Source: Antedon mediterranea
Taxonomy: Eukaryota > Echinodermata > Crinoidea > Comatulida > Antedonidae
DNA length: 64,000 bases
NCBI RefSeq assembly: GCF_964355755.1
Contig: NC_092671.1
Location: forward strand, 37,093,304-37,157,303
Direction of reading: 5' to 3'
This document shows, piece by piece, positions 27,655-39,780 of the stretch (the stretch's first letter is position 1; every line of letters starts with the position of its first letter). A program made the position numbers and the translations under genes. The notes beneath the pieces are model-generated. The model worked only from the letters and a program-made list of their open reading frames with translations, searched no databases and had not been told where the DNA came from.

Positions 27655-27930
27655 AAAAGTGTGGTATGTGGCACAGTGTGTTGGACTTTGGATTACTGAT
27701 CGTGGTTCGAATCCAACTCGTGCCGCCTTGCTTGTATCCTTAGGCAAGACACTTTACTTACACTTGCCTCTCTCCACCCAGGTGTATAAAATGGGTACCC
27801 GGTTAGATCAAGCTGATTACCAGCTGCATTATTATGGGAGTATGTTTTTATACGTGTTTGACCGACACATAATATGCAGCGCATTGAGAGCTTGCTTATA
27901 TGCGCTATATAAGAATGAACTACAGTATTA
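27655..27930 (+). mobile_element. SINE with tRNA-like head and Deu-like body
   Basis: A tRNA-like head with B-box GGTTCGAATCC is followed by TAGGCAAGACACTTTACTTA, TTGCCTCTCTCCACCCAGGT and GTATAAAATGGGTACCCGG, then a 3' part ending GCGCTATATAAGAA. From memory the central block matches the Deu domain shared by deuterostome SINEs. It is downstream of SQOR. The rest of 27130-28385 is AT-rich with a C-run at 28300-28311 and no gene. Confidence 0.65.
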
Positions 27931-28385
27931 ATATTATACGTTTCTTTACTAAACCATGATGCCTTAACTAGCTTTTGATTACAGTATTCATTTTTTTAAG
28001 TAAGATAATCAGTATAATTATAGCATGAAATGCAATAAAATGGAATTAGAAATGCATATTTGTATTGTATTAATTAAGCTGATGAGTCTATTAATACTAT
28101 TGCACATATAGATATATGATATATTCTGTATATATTTCTATATAATATTTATAGCCTTTAAATTGTACAGTATTCTACATCACATGAAATATCAGGCGCA
28201 GATTTTGGCCGGGGCTCCCCCACCCCCCATCTAAAATTAAATAGCCATGTCTTTTGCAATCTAACAGATTTTTTTTTATCATTTATGAAATGTTAAATCT
28301 CCCCCCCCCCCTCCCCGTAATCTATAATGCTTGATCTAACCCCGAATAAGTTTACTCTGACAGCTTGATGTTGCATCCAACGTAC

Positions 28386-30251
28386 TTAACTAGATTCTTC
28401 TGCTTTTATTAGTGTAAAAGGAGGGCCTAGATATTTTAAGCCTGCAACACATCCATGGAAACATAGTCCTTCTGGCATTGATGTCTCCCCTGACCACTTA
28501 TCAAGAACAGGGTCAAAAGATTCAACTTTTTTTACATGTTTCTGAAGCTCGCCGCCGGTCACAAAGATCTTTCTACCGACAACTGCTGCAGACGGACAAT
28601 TGCGTTTGTATCTCATTGGGTTAGCTGTACACATGGACATCATCTTGGGATCCAACACTGTCACCTCTTTCATTGTACAGTTACCCATAAGATACAGGTT
28701 CTCATTTAAAGAAACGGCAGGAAACATTGCTCTCGTCATACCAGATGTTAAGATCACATTGCATTCTAAAGTGTCCAGATCAAAAACTTGAACGGAACAG
28801 ACTCGAGTGAAACACAAAGGGCCTATGATGTATAGCTTATTACGCATGGCCGCTAGACTTGCGTTACTGTTTGTTGGATTAATATGTCCGATGATCGACC
28901 AAGATTTGACCTCTGGGTCATACACCTCGATACTCGTTAATGTGTTGTTGTCATCTTCACCGGCTACTACGTAAATCTTCCTGTTGAAACTCGTAGAAGC
29001 ATGATTGCACCTTGCCCTTTGTAAGCCTGTGACTTGTTGCCATTCGTTTTTCACTAAAGAGTATTTCCAAACATGGTCGCACACATGTTCCTCGTGGAAA
29101 CCACCGATTACATAAATATCTTGATTGACGGAAGTGACGCTGTAATCTGTGTGCGAGAACGGAAGTTGCGTAAGGTTGTACCAACAGGCTTCATGGTAAA
29201 ATATAACATCTTTTTTCCATTTTCTGTCAGAGGTCATACCGCCAACAACTATAAGTATATTGTGAAGCATTGATGGTCTTGGATATCTGACCAGCTTCCC
29301 CTTAACTATCATCTCCTGAAGATTTAAAGCCTCCTTCACCATATCTTTACATTCCTTAACAGCTATAAAAGCAAAATTGGATTTCAGAATATCGTTTATA
29401 ATTGACTTGTCAACGAATTCTAGCCTCACACATTCTAAGACGGATTTAAAACATTTGGCTCTCTGCGGTTCAAAGTTGACCCATTTTATACATGCCTTTA
29501 AAACGGAGTCTTCTTTACTAACGTACAGTCTTTTATCGGATACTAACTGGACTAGCTTGTCTTCGCTTATGGAAAGAAACTCTTTTGTTAGTGAAATTTC
29601 GTTGAATTTGACCAAGATATAATCCCAGGCTTCCGACATCAGGTTCTGTTGGCTGTATGAATCTGCAATTTGATGGATTCTGAGACAGTTGGACGGTTGT
29701 AGATGCGTCATCAGAAAAGATTCACATTCTGCAACGAGCCTAGGGTACTGTAGAAAACAAGCAGTCGCTAATAAGTCACCTGCCGTCGACAATTTGATCT
29801 CAATTTGTCCTAGGTACAAGTAGTCGATGATTTTCCCCAGCATGTCTGCTTTAACATCATGGAGATCAATAACGCTTTGAGAACTTTCTCGTAAATCGTC
29901 GAGGAACATAGCTTGAAAGAACGGACTGCTTGCAGCTAGGATGCTTTTGTGGCAGTGGATCATCAGGTCTCCAGATTGCAATACAACATCTGTCAATTTT
30001 CCAAGTTTTCTTTGCTCCTGTAAGACCAGCAAAAGGTCTGTGGCAAGGGGTTTGTTTGTGAAAGTAATAGTAGCGCCATGGTCCATGTAATGGTCTTCTA
30101 GCGTATTGCCACATTGTATGCCTTTTTCTTCTTCATACACTACGGTATCTTTGTGTGTTATTGCTTTGTACTCTATAGTTGTTCCATGAAACCCCTCCTC
30201 CTCCACTATGAGAGCAATGTCACTGCATTCTATTTCTAAAGCTGCTGCCAT
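28386..30251 (-). CDS. kelch-like protein (BTB-BACK-kelch)
   Basis: A single uninterrupted frame of 621 residues, terminated by TAG at 28386. After an acidic N-terminal extension of about 75 residues comes a BTB domain (about 77-185; KLTDVVLQSGDLMIHCHKSI, LAASSPFFQAMF), a BACK domain (about 190-300) and kelch repeats (about 335-610; IVVGGM, IYVIGGF, IYVVAGE, IFVTGGE). Proteins of this layout act as substrate adaptors for cullin-3 ubiquitin ligases: the BTB/BACK part binds CUL3 and the kelch propeller binds the substrate. A 3' splice site just upstream of the ATG (TTTATTTTTTAG) suggests a non-coding 5' exon. I cannot say which KLHL orthologue it is. Confidence 0.9.
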   Translation of the reverse strand: MAAALEIECSDIALIVEEEGFHGTTIEYKAITHKDTVVYEEEKGIQCGNTLEDHYMDHGATITFTNKPLATDLLLVLQEQRKLGKLTDVVLQSGDLMIHCHKSILAASSPFFQAMFLDDLRESSQSVIDLHDVKADMLGKIIDYLYLGQIEIKLSTAGDLLATACFLQYPRLVAECESFLMTHLQPSNCLRIHQIADSYSQQNLMSEAWDYILVKFNEISLTKEFLSISEDKLVQLVSDKRLYVSKEDSVLKACIKWVNFEPQRAKCFKSVLECVRLEFVDKSIINDILKSNFAFIAVKECKDMVKEALNLQEMIVKGKLVRYPRPSMLHNILIVVGGMTSDRKWKKDVIFYHEACWYNLTQLPFSHTDYSVTSVNQDIYVIGGFHEEHVCDHVWKYSLVKNEWQQVTGLQRARCNHASTSFNRKIYVVAGEDDNNTLTSIEVYDPEVKSWSIIGHINPTNSNASLAAMRNKLYIIGPLCFTRVCSVQVFDLDTLECNVILTSGMTRAMFPAVSLNENLYLMGNCTMKEVTVLDPKMMSMCTANPMRYKRNCPSAAVVGRKIFVTGGELQKHVKKVESFDPVLDKWSGETSMPEGLCFHGCVAGLKYLGPPFTLIKAEESS

Positions 30252-31434
30252 TGTCTCTTAACAATTTCCTAAAAAATAAAATTAAAACAACATTTTATCC
30301 ATATTGCTTTATTTCATCAGCAGATCCAGTGGGTAGTGCAAGCTCCCCTTTTGACAGCCTTTTTAATATATATTTAATACATCTATCTATATATCTGAAT
30401 AGCATTTCTTTAATCTTACTGACGACATGCATTTTGGTTTACCAACCCTGACTGAATGATCACATATACAAAATAATATATCATAAATAAACACAATTAC
30501 ATTTAGCAAAAGTTAATAAACAGGAAACCAATACAGTACAGGCAAAAACCATAAGGACAATACTCCACCTGTCTGATCTACTCTAGTTGTATGCGATTAC
30601 CCCATTTAAATAGTTACCGGCGGCGGGGTACACCCATTCTGCAGACTACATTATTATGTGCACATCACATCCAGGGGTCAGTTGTCAGCACATCATTTGC
30701 AGCAGCAGTGATAATGGGTTGACCTAAACAGCGTTATGGTTTCATATATAACGATGTACATATTTCATTTTTAGCCTAAGGTCCTTTATAAACAACGTTT
30801 ACGTGGGTACGTGCACTGTACCTCAGTTGTCATACCTACCTTGTTTAGTAAAGATCAATTTTGTTAGGAAAATTAACAGGGCTGCTTCTTGTCTCCAGGC
30901 CATTTGTTTATGTTAAATTGCGCCCTCAAACGATACAGACAGAAAGACGATGTTCAATACATTTATTATCAGAACCGCGTTCTGTGACGTACTACTTCAA
31001 TTATACGGTAGTCATATTAAATAGGCCTTATACGTTATAGGATTCAATATGTCGACAATCGCTCTACAAACTGCAACCAAACTGAAGCTTGTAAATAAAT
31101 GAAAGTTATTTTTATTTTGACATATTTTATTTAATAAAAAAAACACGAAATATTAAGTACACGATTCGGCATCACCATTTTTTAGGGTCATATGCTGCAT
31201 ACCGTACAATTGTTTTAAAATGTTCAAATTCAAATAGAACATAGACAGCTAGTTGGCCTTCCTTCTATATGAATTGTAAGACAAAACAATATGCATATTA
31301 TATAAATGAAAACTAAAACTTGAACACAAACGCAACACTAAAGGATTGCGCTTTTTTGCAGCTACGCACATCCTTATAAAAATGCTCTTATGAATGCAAG
31401 TTATGTTTATTCCTTTGAGTGGTAATTATAATGT
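30252..31434. other. intergenic between KLHL and fucosyltransferase genes
   Basis: Nothing coding is seen. The less AT-rich stretch at about 30600-30960 probably includes the KLHL promoter, since that gene seems to need a 5' non-coding exon. 30960-31434 is AT-rich without recognised repeats. Confidence 0.4.
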
Positions 31435-32763
31435 TTAAATAAGACCAGGTGGCATATTTGTTTTATTCCTACATGACTTGAACCAAGCTCGTGAATTTAA
31501 AGCCTTCTTGTTTTTAGTACCACTTTTCGGTCGTTTTAAAGTTGGTATTACATTACAGAAAGAGGAAGACTTTAAAATAGGATATGTACTCTTAACTTGA
31601 TCCTTCGTCTTCCATCCGAAAAACTTGTTGTAGAGGTCGTCGTTCCTGTCTAAAAGTTGAATAAAATCTGCAAGATGATTGACGTTCGCAAAGTCACCGA
31701 TGTGTATAAAAGAATAGCGCGGTAGATAACGTAGATAGTCTGTCTTCGGCGCCCCATACACAATTGGAACGATATTTTTGGACAAACTCGTAAGCCACAA
31801 CTTATGCGTGATGTACTCATCGCACTCGGCGTCTTCTAGCGCTAAATTAAATTTATATTTTGACATTAATTCAGTACAATTTTCTAATGATGAACATCTG
31901 ACGTCACCGCATTCACCGAACGTGTCTACGCCAATTAGACGATCTAGTTTTGCTATAAAGTTTCGCATTGGCCAGAAAGCAGATTGTTTACAATCGTTCA
32001 CTAACCACGATAAAAGTTTCGTCTTTTTTCTGGCTACGTTATAACCACCGGATTCTGGACGCGGCTCGACGAAACCAAATGGTTGATAGATATCTGCTGA
32101 GCTATGATAAGACCAAATGTAATCTACATTGAAATCGTCTAGGCCTATTCCTTCTACCAATGTAGCCATCCTCAATGGCGATTCGTAACCAAAAAGTATC
32201 CATCCTTGAGTTGTGTATTTATATCTTAGCGTACGTATGTGTGCTGAATGTTTAACAAGTGTATCCAGCGTTATGCCGAACACCGTCGCATCCTGTCTTT
32301 CCATTAGTTTCAAGTCAGACCCTAAAGTCAAACTTATTTTCGCATTTTGTTCATGACAAGTTATTGTTGCCTTTAATGATATGTTGTCGTGTTTTTTTAA
32401 TACTGATCTTAATTCAGAAAATCGATCAAGTTTTTGAACATCGTACAAATCAGCGAATGCAAGGATTTTCCATTCGTTCCGTTCTTCGTTGTTTGTTTGA
32501 TGTATGTCTGCACTGTTCGTTTTTTTGGGGTAATCTCGCTTCAATGGTGGTAACTCGATTAGTTCAAGCGCCGCCACCGCCGGGTTGTTATTCACGTACT
32601 CCTTGTCCATAATCCGTCCAGATTCTTTGTCATTGTTGATTAGTGGTGGTTGTTCGAAGGATTTATATCCTTTAACAACGTAAATTAAGTTTGTAATGAT
32701 CATTCCTGATGCTAATATAAACATAATGCAGACAACATGATGCACTCGGCAGTCTCGTATCAT
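31435..32763 (-). CDS. alpha-1,3-fucosyltransferase-like protein (GT10)
   Basis: Single coding exon, 442 residues, with a 3' splice site abutting the ATG (TTTTGTTTTAAAG|ATG), which is why I choose this start over one 20 codons upstream. Type II topology: a short basic cytoplasmic tail, membrane anchor about 8-30 (VVCIMFILASGMIITNLIYV), a stem, then the catalytic domain. The GT10 acceptor/donor motif is YKFNLALEDAECDEYITHKLW, followed by IVPIVYGAPKTDY. The enzyme should transfer fucose from GDP-fucose to N-acetyllactosamine-type glycans in the Golgi. It is clearly diverged from the tandem pair at 35.6-45.4 kb. Acceptor specificity cannot be read from sequence. Confidence 0.88.
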   Translation of the reverse strand: MIRDCRVHHVVCIMFILASGMIITNLIYVVKGYKSFEQPPLINNDKESGRIMDKEYVNNNPAVAALELIELPPLKRDYPKKTNSADIHQTNNEERNEWKILAFADLYDVQKLDRFSELRSVLKKHDNISLKATITCHEQNAKISLTLGSDLKLMERQDATVFGITLDTLVKHSAHIRTLRYKYTTQGWILFGYESPLRMATLVEGIGLDDFNVDYIWSYHSSADIYQPFGFVEPRPESGGYNVARKKTKLLSWLVNDCKQSAFWPMRNFIAKLDRLIGVDTFGECGDVRCSSLENCTELMSKYKFNLALEDAECDEYITHKLWLTSLSKNIVPIVYGAPKTDYLRYLPRYSFIHIGDFANVNHLADFIQLLDRNDDLYNKFFGWKTKDQVKSTYPILKSSSFCNVIPTLKRPKSGTKNKKALNSRAWFKSCRNKTNMPPGLI

Positions 32764-32864
32764 CTTTAAAACAAAATTAAAATGTAAGACTGTATTATAA
32801 CAATAAATATGTGAATAAATCACTGATCAGAACGTTTTTGGTCGTTTTCCTACAGACAGTGGCC

Positions 32865-33005
32865 TAACACAGGTCCTTGGTTTAGGAACCAACGCTGGAG
32901 ACCTGATTTTTAGCCTTTTCGACACATTTTAGTGTATGTTTGTTTTCCTCTGGGCACTGGTCAGGGGCCAATTAGAGCTCATAGCCGTTACGCCACTGCC
33001 TACAG
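32865..33005 (-). mobile_element. GTGGCGTAACGG-ended element, copy 2
   Basis: Contains TTGGTTTAGGAACCAACG, TTTTCCTCTGGGCACTGGTC and ends CATAGCCGTTACGCCACTG. It lies just upstream of the minus-strand fucosyltransferase. The following 33005-33900 contains no gene I can support. Confidence 0.6.
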
Positions 33006-33914
33006 ACTATATAGTTCAATTCCAGGTGCTGTGGAATTTCTTTTCGGGAATGCAAATAGGCTTCTACTGAAAATTATAGGAGATACCCGGCCTATCTATA
33101 GGTAAACACTTCCATAGTATTTATATTATAGTTGCATTCAGAGTGTGGCTTATCGGTCTAAGTGCGCTCGTTCAAAGAATGGATTATGCATTCGTACTAA
33201 AAGACCACCACTGCTCACAGATAGTATCATACTGCTCACAGCATATATATACAACAGACAACCACAGAGGTACCTCCATGAACAGACCACGGACCTATGC
33301 AATGTTATAGCTACATGCATAGACCACTAATTTATAGGTCCATGCATAAAACATCAACACATAATCCAGTAACAAAAACTATTACCTGAAAAACCATAGT
33401 GAACAGCACATACGTCTGGCTGACAATGCGTGAGTTGCTACCAAAATATAACACTATAGCCTTGTTGTAACCCCTTTTGTGTTTACTATAATAGTTAGTG
33501 CTAATGCTAATCTATCACGAAACTGTTCGGTTCAATCATTACTCCATGGTTCAATCGGTAACCGAATATCATAATGTGTGATGAACATAACAATGCCACG
33601 ATATGAAACTGTTGCTGTTTACACAATTAAGATATACTGAGGGTTTTGTTGAGTTGTTTGCTTATGGTTTGGTATTATTACGACGTAGGCTGAAATTATC
33701 TCATTCTAGTATTGATTCAAGCATACGTTAAGTATTGAAAGCAATAGATAAGTTATGTGCACTTAAGAACCCGAGTCGTGTCTTAATACATAAACATCAT
33801 AAATTTTAATTAACTACTATTCAAATTTATTTCGATTATACCGATAATAAAACTACACTAGTTAATTAAATGAGAGAAAGCTTTGTTTCTATCACGCAGA
33901 AGGCGGCGAAAGGG

Positions 33915-34275
33915 AGAAGGGGAAGTGGCGTAACGGCTATGATGAGTGCTCACTAATGCTTTGTCCCCACTTGTGAGACGCAAGACAACGACGTAACGCA
34001 ATGTAAGGGATTTGACCAATCACAAGCGAGGGATTTATTCGAATGTTGCTTGTCATTGGTCAACTCGTTTGCGTTGCGTCTACGTCCTTGCGTTGCGTCC
34101 TAGTGGGAACCCAGCTTAACTAACCAGAGTCCCAAAGCTTAGGGGGCCATGTGCAGTGCCCAGAGGAAAAAAACAGGCACTAAAATGCCAAAAAGTCCCC
34201 CAGATTGGAACTTGGAGGGCCACTTATAGGATTTATAAACCAGGGGCCTCGTGCCTCTGCGTTACGCCACTGGAA
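33915..34275 (+). mobile_element. GTGGCGTAACGG-ended element with a nested MITE
   Basis: The outer element begins AGTGGCGTAACGGCTATGAT and ends GCGTTACGCCACTGG. It is interrupted at about 33957-34118 by a second element with ends GCTTTGTCCCCACTTGTGAG and TGCGTCCTAGTGGGAACCC, whose interior is rich in ACGCAA/TTGCGT. A G-run of 13 follows at 34277-34289. Confidence 0.6.
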
Positions 34276-34975
34276 GGGGTGATGGGGGGGGGGGGGGTGG
34301 GTTGGAGGGTGTTCATTTACATTATTATTCAACCTCGGGAAGATGAGAAAATAAATTACATTACATAGTGCAGTCTGATTGTATTAATTTGTCTGGTAAA
34401 CTTTTTTTTTTTAAATTTGGACTAATTAGGTTGTATTGTCAGGGATTAATTATGAAGTATAATGTAATTATTGTGAAATTTACCTTGAAATTTACCTTGA
34501 ATCGCCACAGTCCATCTTCTTTTGATAGAGTGTGGCAGGGTTAAGGGGGCTTTTTGGCCCATTATAAACCCATGTGTTTATTTATCTCTTTCTTGAAGCA
34601 GAGTAGGTTTGGAGCAGATATTGCACTTTGTGGTAAGTAGCCTATTACAATCATAATCGATTTTCAAACATTACTGATTATACCAATGACAGTATAATAA
34701 GACTTGAGTCGCAATAAATATACAAATAACTATAGATGGTATAATTCGATTAAATACATGAATACAGAATTAATATCGACTATGACTCTATTGGTAGAGT
34801 ACGGTGCCAATTGCCACCCGCCACCCGTATTTCTGACGAATAAACTGAACTCCTACGGTGTCTGTTATATAAAAAGCGACCTGTATAAGCCTACGTTTAC
34901 ACGGTTAACTGGTTATACTGTATACATACATTGTTGGCATTCTTCAACTTCTGTATTGTTTTTATGTTTGTTCGC

Positions 34976-37900
34976 ATAACAATAGAACTTGTTGAAATGC
35001 CCAAAGTCAGGTTTCTCAATAGATTCCCTTTTATAGGCGCGGCCTGCAACGCTGCAGTATCCTAGACACTAACACAATGTAAGTATTCTGTTTTCTTCAT
35101 TAATTTTACGTTAATACACAGACCTCCTATTCATAAAAAGTTATTATTCGCACTGTCTTAGGCCTAGTGATGACGTACGGTAGTGTGCATAGGCTATTTG
35201 CACGTTGGTTTTATATCTAATTAGGCTACAACTCCCTGTATTTTATAGGAAGAGCACAATACACGTGTAAATGATCATGGACCAATAGAGATCCGATGGT
35301 CTGTGTTAACTCTGTAGGCCTACTTATATTAGTGTTTTCTAGGCCCAGGGTGTAGATATACCGTACACAGCGCCAGTGTAATTTTTAAAACCACGTGCTA
35401 TAGGGAATATGGTAATCTGTACAGGTGCTACACTTACACCACCACCTGTATAGAATCGTCGACAGCTCAGTGAAAATCAGAAGACCACATATTTCATGAT
35501 GACGGTATATTTAATTAGTGCATGATTTTGTATACATTTTATTTTATTTTTTTCAGACATTTATCAACGCTTAAGGTTCAACGCATCAAGAAAAATGTTT
35601 GTAAGTACCGTAGACTTTTTTATACGTTGTATTGACCTAGGCTCATTAATTATAATACTAATCTGTACCCTCTCATCTCATGAGATGTAACTACACATGA
35701 AGAACTAGTGTTGCTCAAAAGCTCTGCTAATTTTTCTGGCTGTTTTACTTCATCGTTTTGATTTAGCTTTTTGCTTATTTTATTTTGTATCTTCATTGAG
35801 ATCCAGCCACTGATACCCACAGCATTGTCATTAAAAAAAAGTAATTTGCCTTGGGATTTATATATTCGTTCATTCATTCAATATTGTTTAATCTCGAATA
35901 TACAATTATTTTAATTTTATTATGTGGCCAGTGTGCTTCGTTTGTGGTTTTTTTTATGTGAATTTGAGCTTTGTCCTGTTTTTATTGTTATTTTTTAGTC
36001 ACTTTTATCATGTAAAAATCTATCGCAATTCAGTTTTACTATGAATTTGATCTTGATAAATATACCATATGAATCAAATATGTTTTTAACAATTTTAACG
36101 GTTTTATTTCTCAGAACAAACGTTATTTAACCACGAAAAAGATCTGGATCAGTTTCTTAAGTTTCATTGCAGTAGTCGGTACTGTAAAGTTATTTCATGT
36201 TATCAAAATGGATTTTCCCGAAAAGAGTGACGTCATGGACCTAGTACGTGGCGCTAGTAAACATTTGATTGCTAAAAATAAAGTCGTGAAAGCGAATCTT
36301 CTTCCCAGTAATACGAGTCCGAAAGAGATATTAATATTCGGGGACATTAGTGTCATCGAAAGTTGGTTTGAATTGAGTGTAATGGTCAAATGTTTTAGAG
36401 GCTCAAATGGTGTTAAACAATGTCCAGTATTTTGTCCGAAATATAATTCTTCAATTAATCTATCTTTGGGAAGTAAAACTTCCGATTATAAAAACAAAAA
36501 CGCAATCGTTTTCGGACTTTCGCCGTTCACTCTTCTTCGCAACCACGGTGAAGTTACTAACATTAAGAATCCGAAATTTCCGCCAAATGTTTTGACTGTT
36601 TTTTACAGCATGGAGTGTCCATACAGAATCCATAAATGGATCTGGCGTATTCCGGATGGGAAGTACCACGTGACGATGACCTACCTCACAGGATCCAATA
36701 TAACAGTGCCCTATGCGTATTATAAACCATTTGAAAAGGAAAAAGTTCCTAATAAACGAAATTTCGCTGATGGAAAAACTAAACTCATAGCGTGGATGGG
36801 TAGCAACTGCGTGAAGGAAGTATTCTGGCCTAGGATGGAGTTTATTCACCGTTTGCAGTCGCATGTTCCCGTTGATACGTACGGCAAATGTGGCAACTTA
36901 ACCTGCCTACCAAGACTCTCCAAAAAATGTGTTAACATGCTGCAACAATATAAATTCTATTTAGCGTTTGAGAATTCCGAGTGTCATGAATATTTGACGG
37001 AAAAGTTCTGGGCTAGTTCACTTCAAAACGACGTAGTTCCAATCGTTTACGGAGCTAGTAGAGAAGATTTTAAGAAATTTGCACCCGAAAATTCGTACAT
37101 ACACGTCGGTGATTTCAAAAACGTAAAAGAATTAGCAAGTTATATAAAATTACTCGATGAAAACGATCATCTTTATAATAAGTATTTTGATTGGAAGACT
37201 AAAGGCACTGTTGTCAATGTGTATCCTCAAATGGAACCGTCCTATTTCTGTGAGGTTATACCATTTTTAGATAGAAATTTAGAACGTAAACCGCTTAAAG
37301 ATTCCATATGGTATAACTCGTGTCGATCGAAAATCAAACACAAATTTGACCCTAAAAATATCGGCAGCTTTGATAACTGGTCAAGCTGGTAAGTTTGAAA
37401 GAAGAAATATGAAAATAATATGAATTATATAGTTAATATAAAAATAAATATTGATAGTGTTTATGTACTCATGATTGTATTTCTGTTTTAGTGCTGTTAG
37501 TGTAGGTCTTCCTTTATATATTAAACATACAGAGCTACAATTCTCTCTCCTGAGGACGATCAAAGCATATTGAGCGAAACGTTGAGAAACTCAACAGTTG
37601 TTTTTGCTGTGGAAAGCCCGATAATAAATATAACACGTTTTTTATGAGGTACTGATCATTTTTGTGGTCCTTTTTGGAGTTCAATGTGTTGGGAAGAAGG
37701 AAGCAATGTTAAGTATCCCTATTGTATCTAGTCTCAAATTTGGTTTGATTGCTAAGGTTGCATCACATTGACTTGCAGGCTTCGTTATTCTCCATGTCAC
37801 ATGGTAATGTCTGTACCCAAATACATTTTGTCATGTAATTTACACTGTTACTTGTTATCATTGCAAATCTAAAAACTTATATAAAGTTTTTTATCTTTAC

Positions 37901-38400
37901 AAAGTTTATGAAATTTAAACAACAAACAATTATAGATATAATTAGATGATTGTTTAGGTTTAGCAATAAATAAAAGAAGTTAAGTAGCATAAGTGAAACT
38001 ATTTGAATATGTGTGCGATTTAAAATTGTTGTATCTTAATCTATCCTTCATGTAAGATGATTTAGACTAATAAAGATTATTCTAAATGTGGGGTTTTTAA
38101 AAATAATTTCATTAGATCACAAACAACAAATAATGACAGAAGACAATAGGCTATCCACAACATTTTTGTTTCCATACTTGAAATAATACATTAGGCCTAT
38201 ATTATAAAATAAAAAATTATATGTATAAATATATATTATAAAAGAGTAGTTTCTTATAAAAAATGTATCATCTTTTGAAGACTGATTTTAAAAAAATAAT
38301 AAAGTATCTTATTTTTAAATTAAAATAAAAAAAAATAACTATTTTATGTTTTAATTAACTTAGTATTTACTTACAGGTAAAATAAAAAATAAAAAAACAT
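34976..38400 (+). repeat. fucosyltransferase tandem duplication, left unit
   Basis: Homology to the right unit begins at ACAATAGAACTTGTTGAAA (34977 / 39774) and runs to GTATTTACTTACAGGTAAAA (about 38390 / 46505). It includes promoter, both coding exons, intron and 3' flank. The left unit lacks the large insertion of the right unit. Confidence 0.8.
35595..37392 (+). CDS. alpha-1,3-fucosyltransferase-like protein (GT10), intact tandem copy
   Basis: Two coding exons: 35595-35600 (ATG TTT) and 36115-37392. They encode 427 residues beginning MFNKRYLTTKK, a short basic cytoplasmic tail, then a membrane anchor at about 12-31 (IWISFLSFIAVVGTVKLFHV). Choosing the ATG in the tiny first exon explains this type II anchor; the internal ATG at 36208 would lose it. 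The GT10 motif YKFYLAFENSECHEYLTEKFW is at 281-301, followed by VVPIVYGASREDF. Expected role: Golgi fucosylation of N-acetyllactosamine-type glycans with GDP-fucose. No stops or shifts are seen. A near-identical but frameshifted duplicate lies at 43.4-45.4 kb. Confidence 0.9.
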
Positions 38401-38469
38401 GGAAGGAATTTAAGGTAAAAGATACTTAATCAGTAATATTTTGAATTTAATTTTTTAAAGTTGAAAGTG

Positions 38470-39780
38470 TTATAGATTTATGGTTTGATTTGTGTAATTT
38501 GAAAGTTTGTTCCATAATTTGGTTGATCGATATACAAAAGTTCTTTTACCGTGTGTATGTTTCCATGATGGTTCAATAAGTGTATTATTACTCTGACTAC
38601 GTGTACAATAATGAGTGCAAGCAATCATTAAAAATAAATTTGTTTGATAATCATAGAGCATGACACATTTAGACACTTGAATAACATTATAAGTATTTGT
38701 TCTTCCCACTTATCACGAAGTTTACAACAGCACCCCAAAGAACTTAAAATATCTATAACTGGTGTTTTAATATCTTCGGAAAGTAAAATTCTTCTAAGTC
38801 TGTTTAACAGTATTTGGAGAGAGTTTGCAAGTTTTGCATTACAATTTGACCAAACACAGTCTCAGTAGTTAAAAAGAGGTATTACTAAAGCATTAGCTAA
38901 CATTTTTAGAGTATTTCCTGGTATACGTAGTACTTTACACGTCAGATAACACCAACTCGTTTAGAGATTTTACATTTCAAATTGTCAACATGTTCTGACC
39001 ATGTTAATTTAGAATCCAACACAACTCCAAGATATTTGAATGAACAACTCTGTCAATACGAGTTCCATTATAGGTTAGGGAAATATTTAAAAATGTGGGT
39101 AAACTGTGGTTTGTTCCAAAGATCACACATTTAGTCTTCTTGATATTCAATGCAAGTCTTTTTTCCTCAAACCATTTAGCAATTTTGTTTAAATTTGAAT
39201 TTAATTCATTTTGAAGTAGAGTGGGATCAGATGAGTTACATATGATTGTAGTGTCGTCTGCATACATAACACACTTCGATTGAGAGTGACATTAGTACAG
39301 GGGCACACCGATGTTCACTTCCATATGAGTAGATTGTGTTGAGTTGATTTTAACAACTTGAGATCTCCCACTAAGATACGAGATGAACCAGTTCAGAGTA
39401 GATGACTTAACAGTGTCAAATGCCTTTTTTAAATCAATGAAGATAGCAGCAGTTGCTTTACCTCCATTTAAGTTATTTAGGATATAATCTGACACACCTT
39501 TCAGGGTAGTGTTTGTTGAGTGGTTTTTCCTAAAGCCAGATTATATTTAGTTATACAGTCATAATTGCTGATGTACAGCACGTTCGATAATTTTAGTAAA
39601 TAATGGTAGGACTGATAGGCCTATTGGTCTGTAATTATTGGGGTCAGCTTTGTTACCATCTTTGTATATAGGTGTGACTCTAGCCTGTTTCCGTTCTAAT
39701 GGAAAAATTGATGTAGAAAGAGATAAGTTATATATATATATATATGCAAGTGAGTCACAAATTACAGGTGCTGACAACAA
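38470..39780 (-). pseudogene. decayed non-LTR retrotransposon (LINE) reverse transcriptase
   Basis: Minus-strand fragments in three frames carry reverse-transcriptase landmarks in order: ARVTPIYKDGNKADPNNYRP (39780-39559), AAIFIDLKKAFDTV (39495-39292), YADDTTIIC (39267-39004) and the late RTFVYRSTKLWNKL segment (38709-38470). Frameshifts and internal losses separate them. The style is that of Jockey/CR1/RTE-like LINEs. It lies between the two fucosyltransferase units, directly left of the right unit. It is not functional. Confidence 0.8.

Noticed and set aside
27605-27931. 108-residue plus-strand frame downstream of SQOR
   Set aside because: It translates the Deu-like SINE.
36460-36864. 134-residue minus-strand frame, and its equivalent at 44499-44954
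   Set aside because: Both are antisense shadows of the fucosyltransferase catalytic domain.
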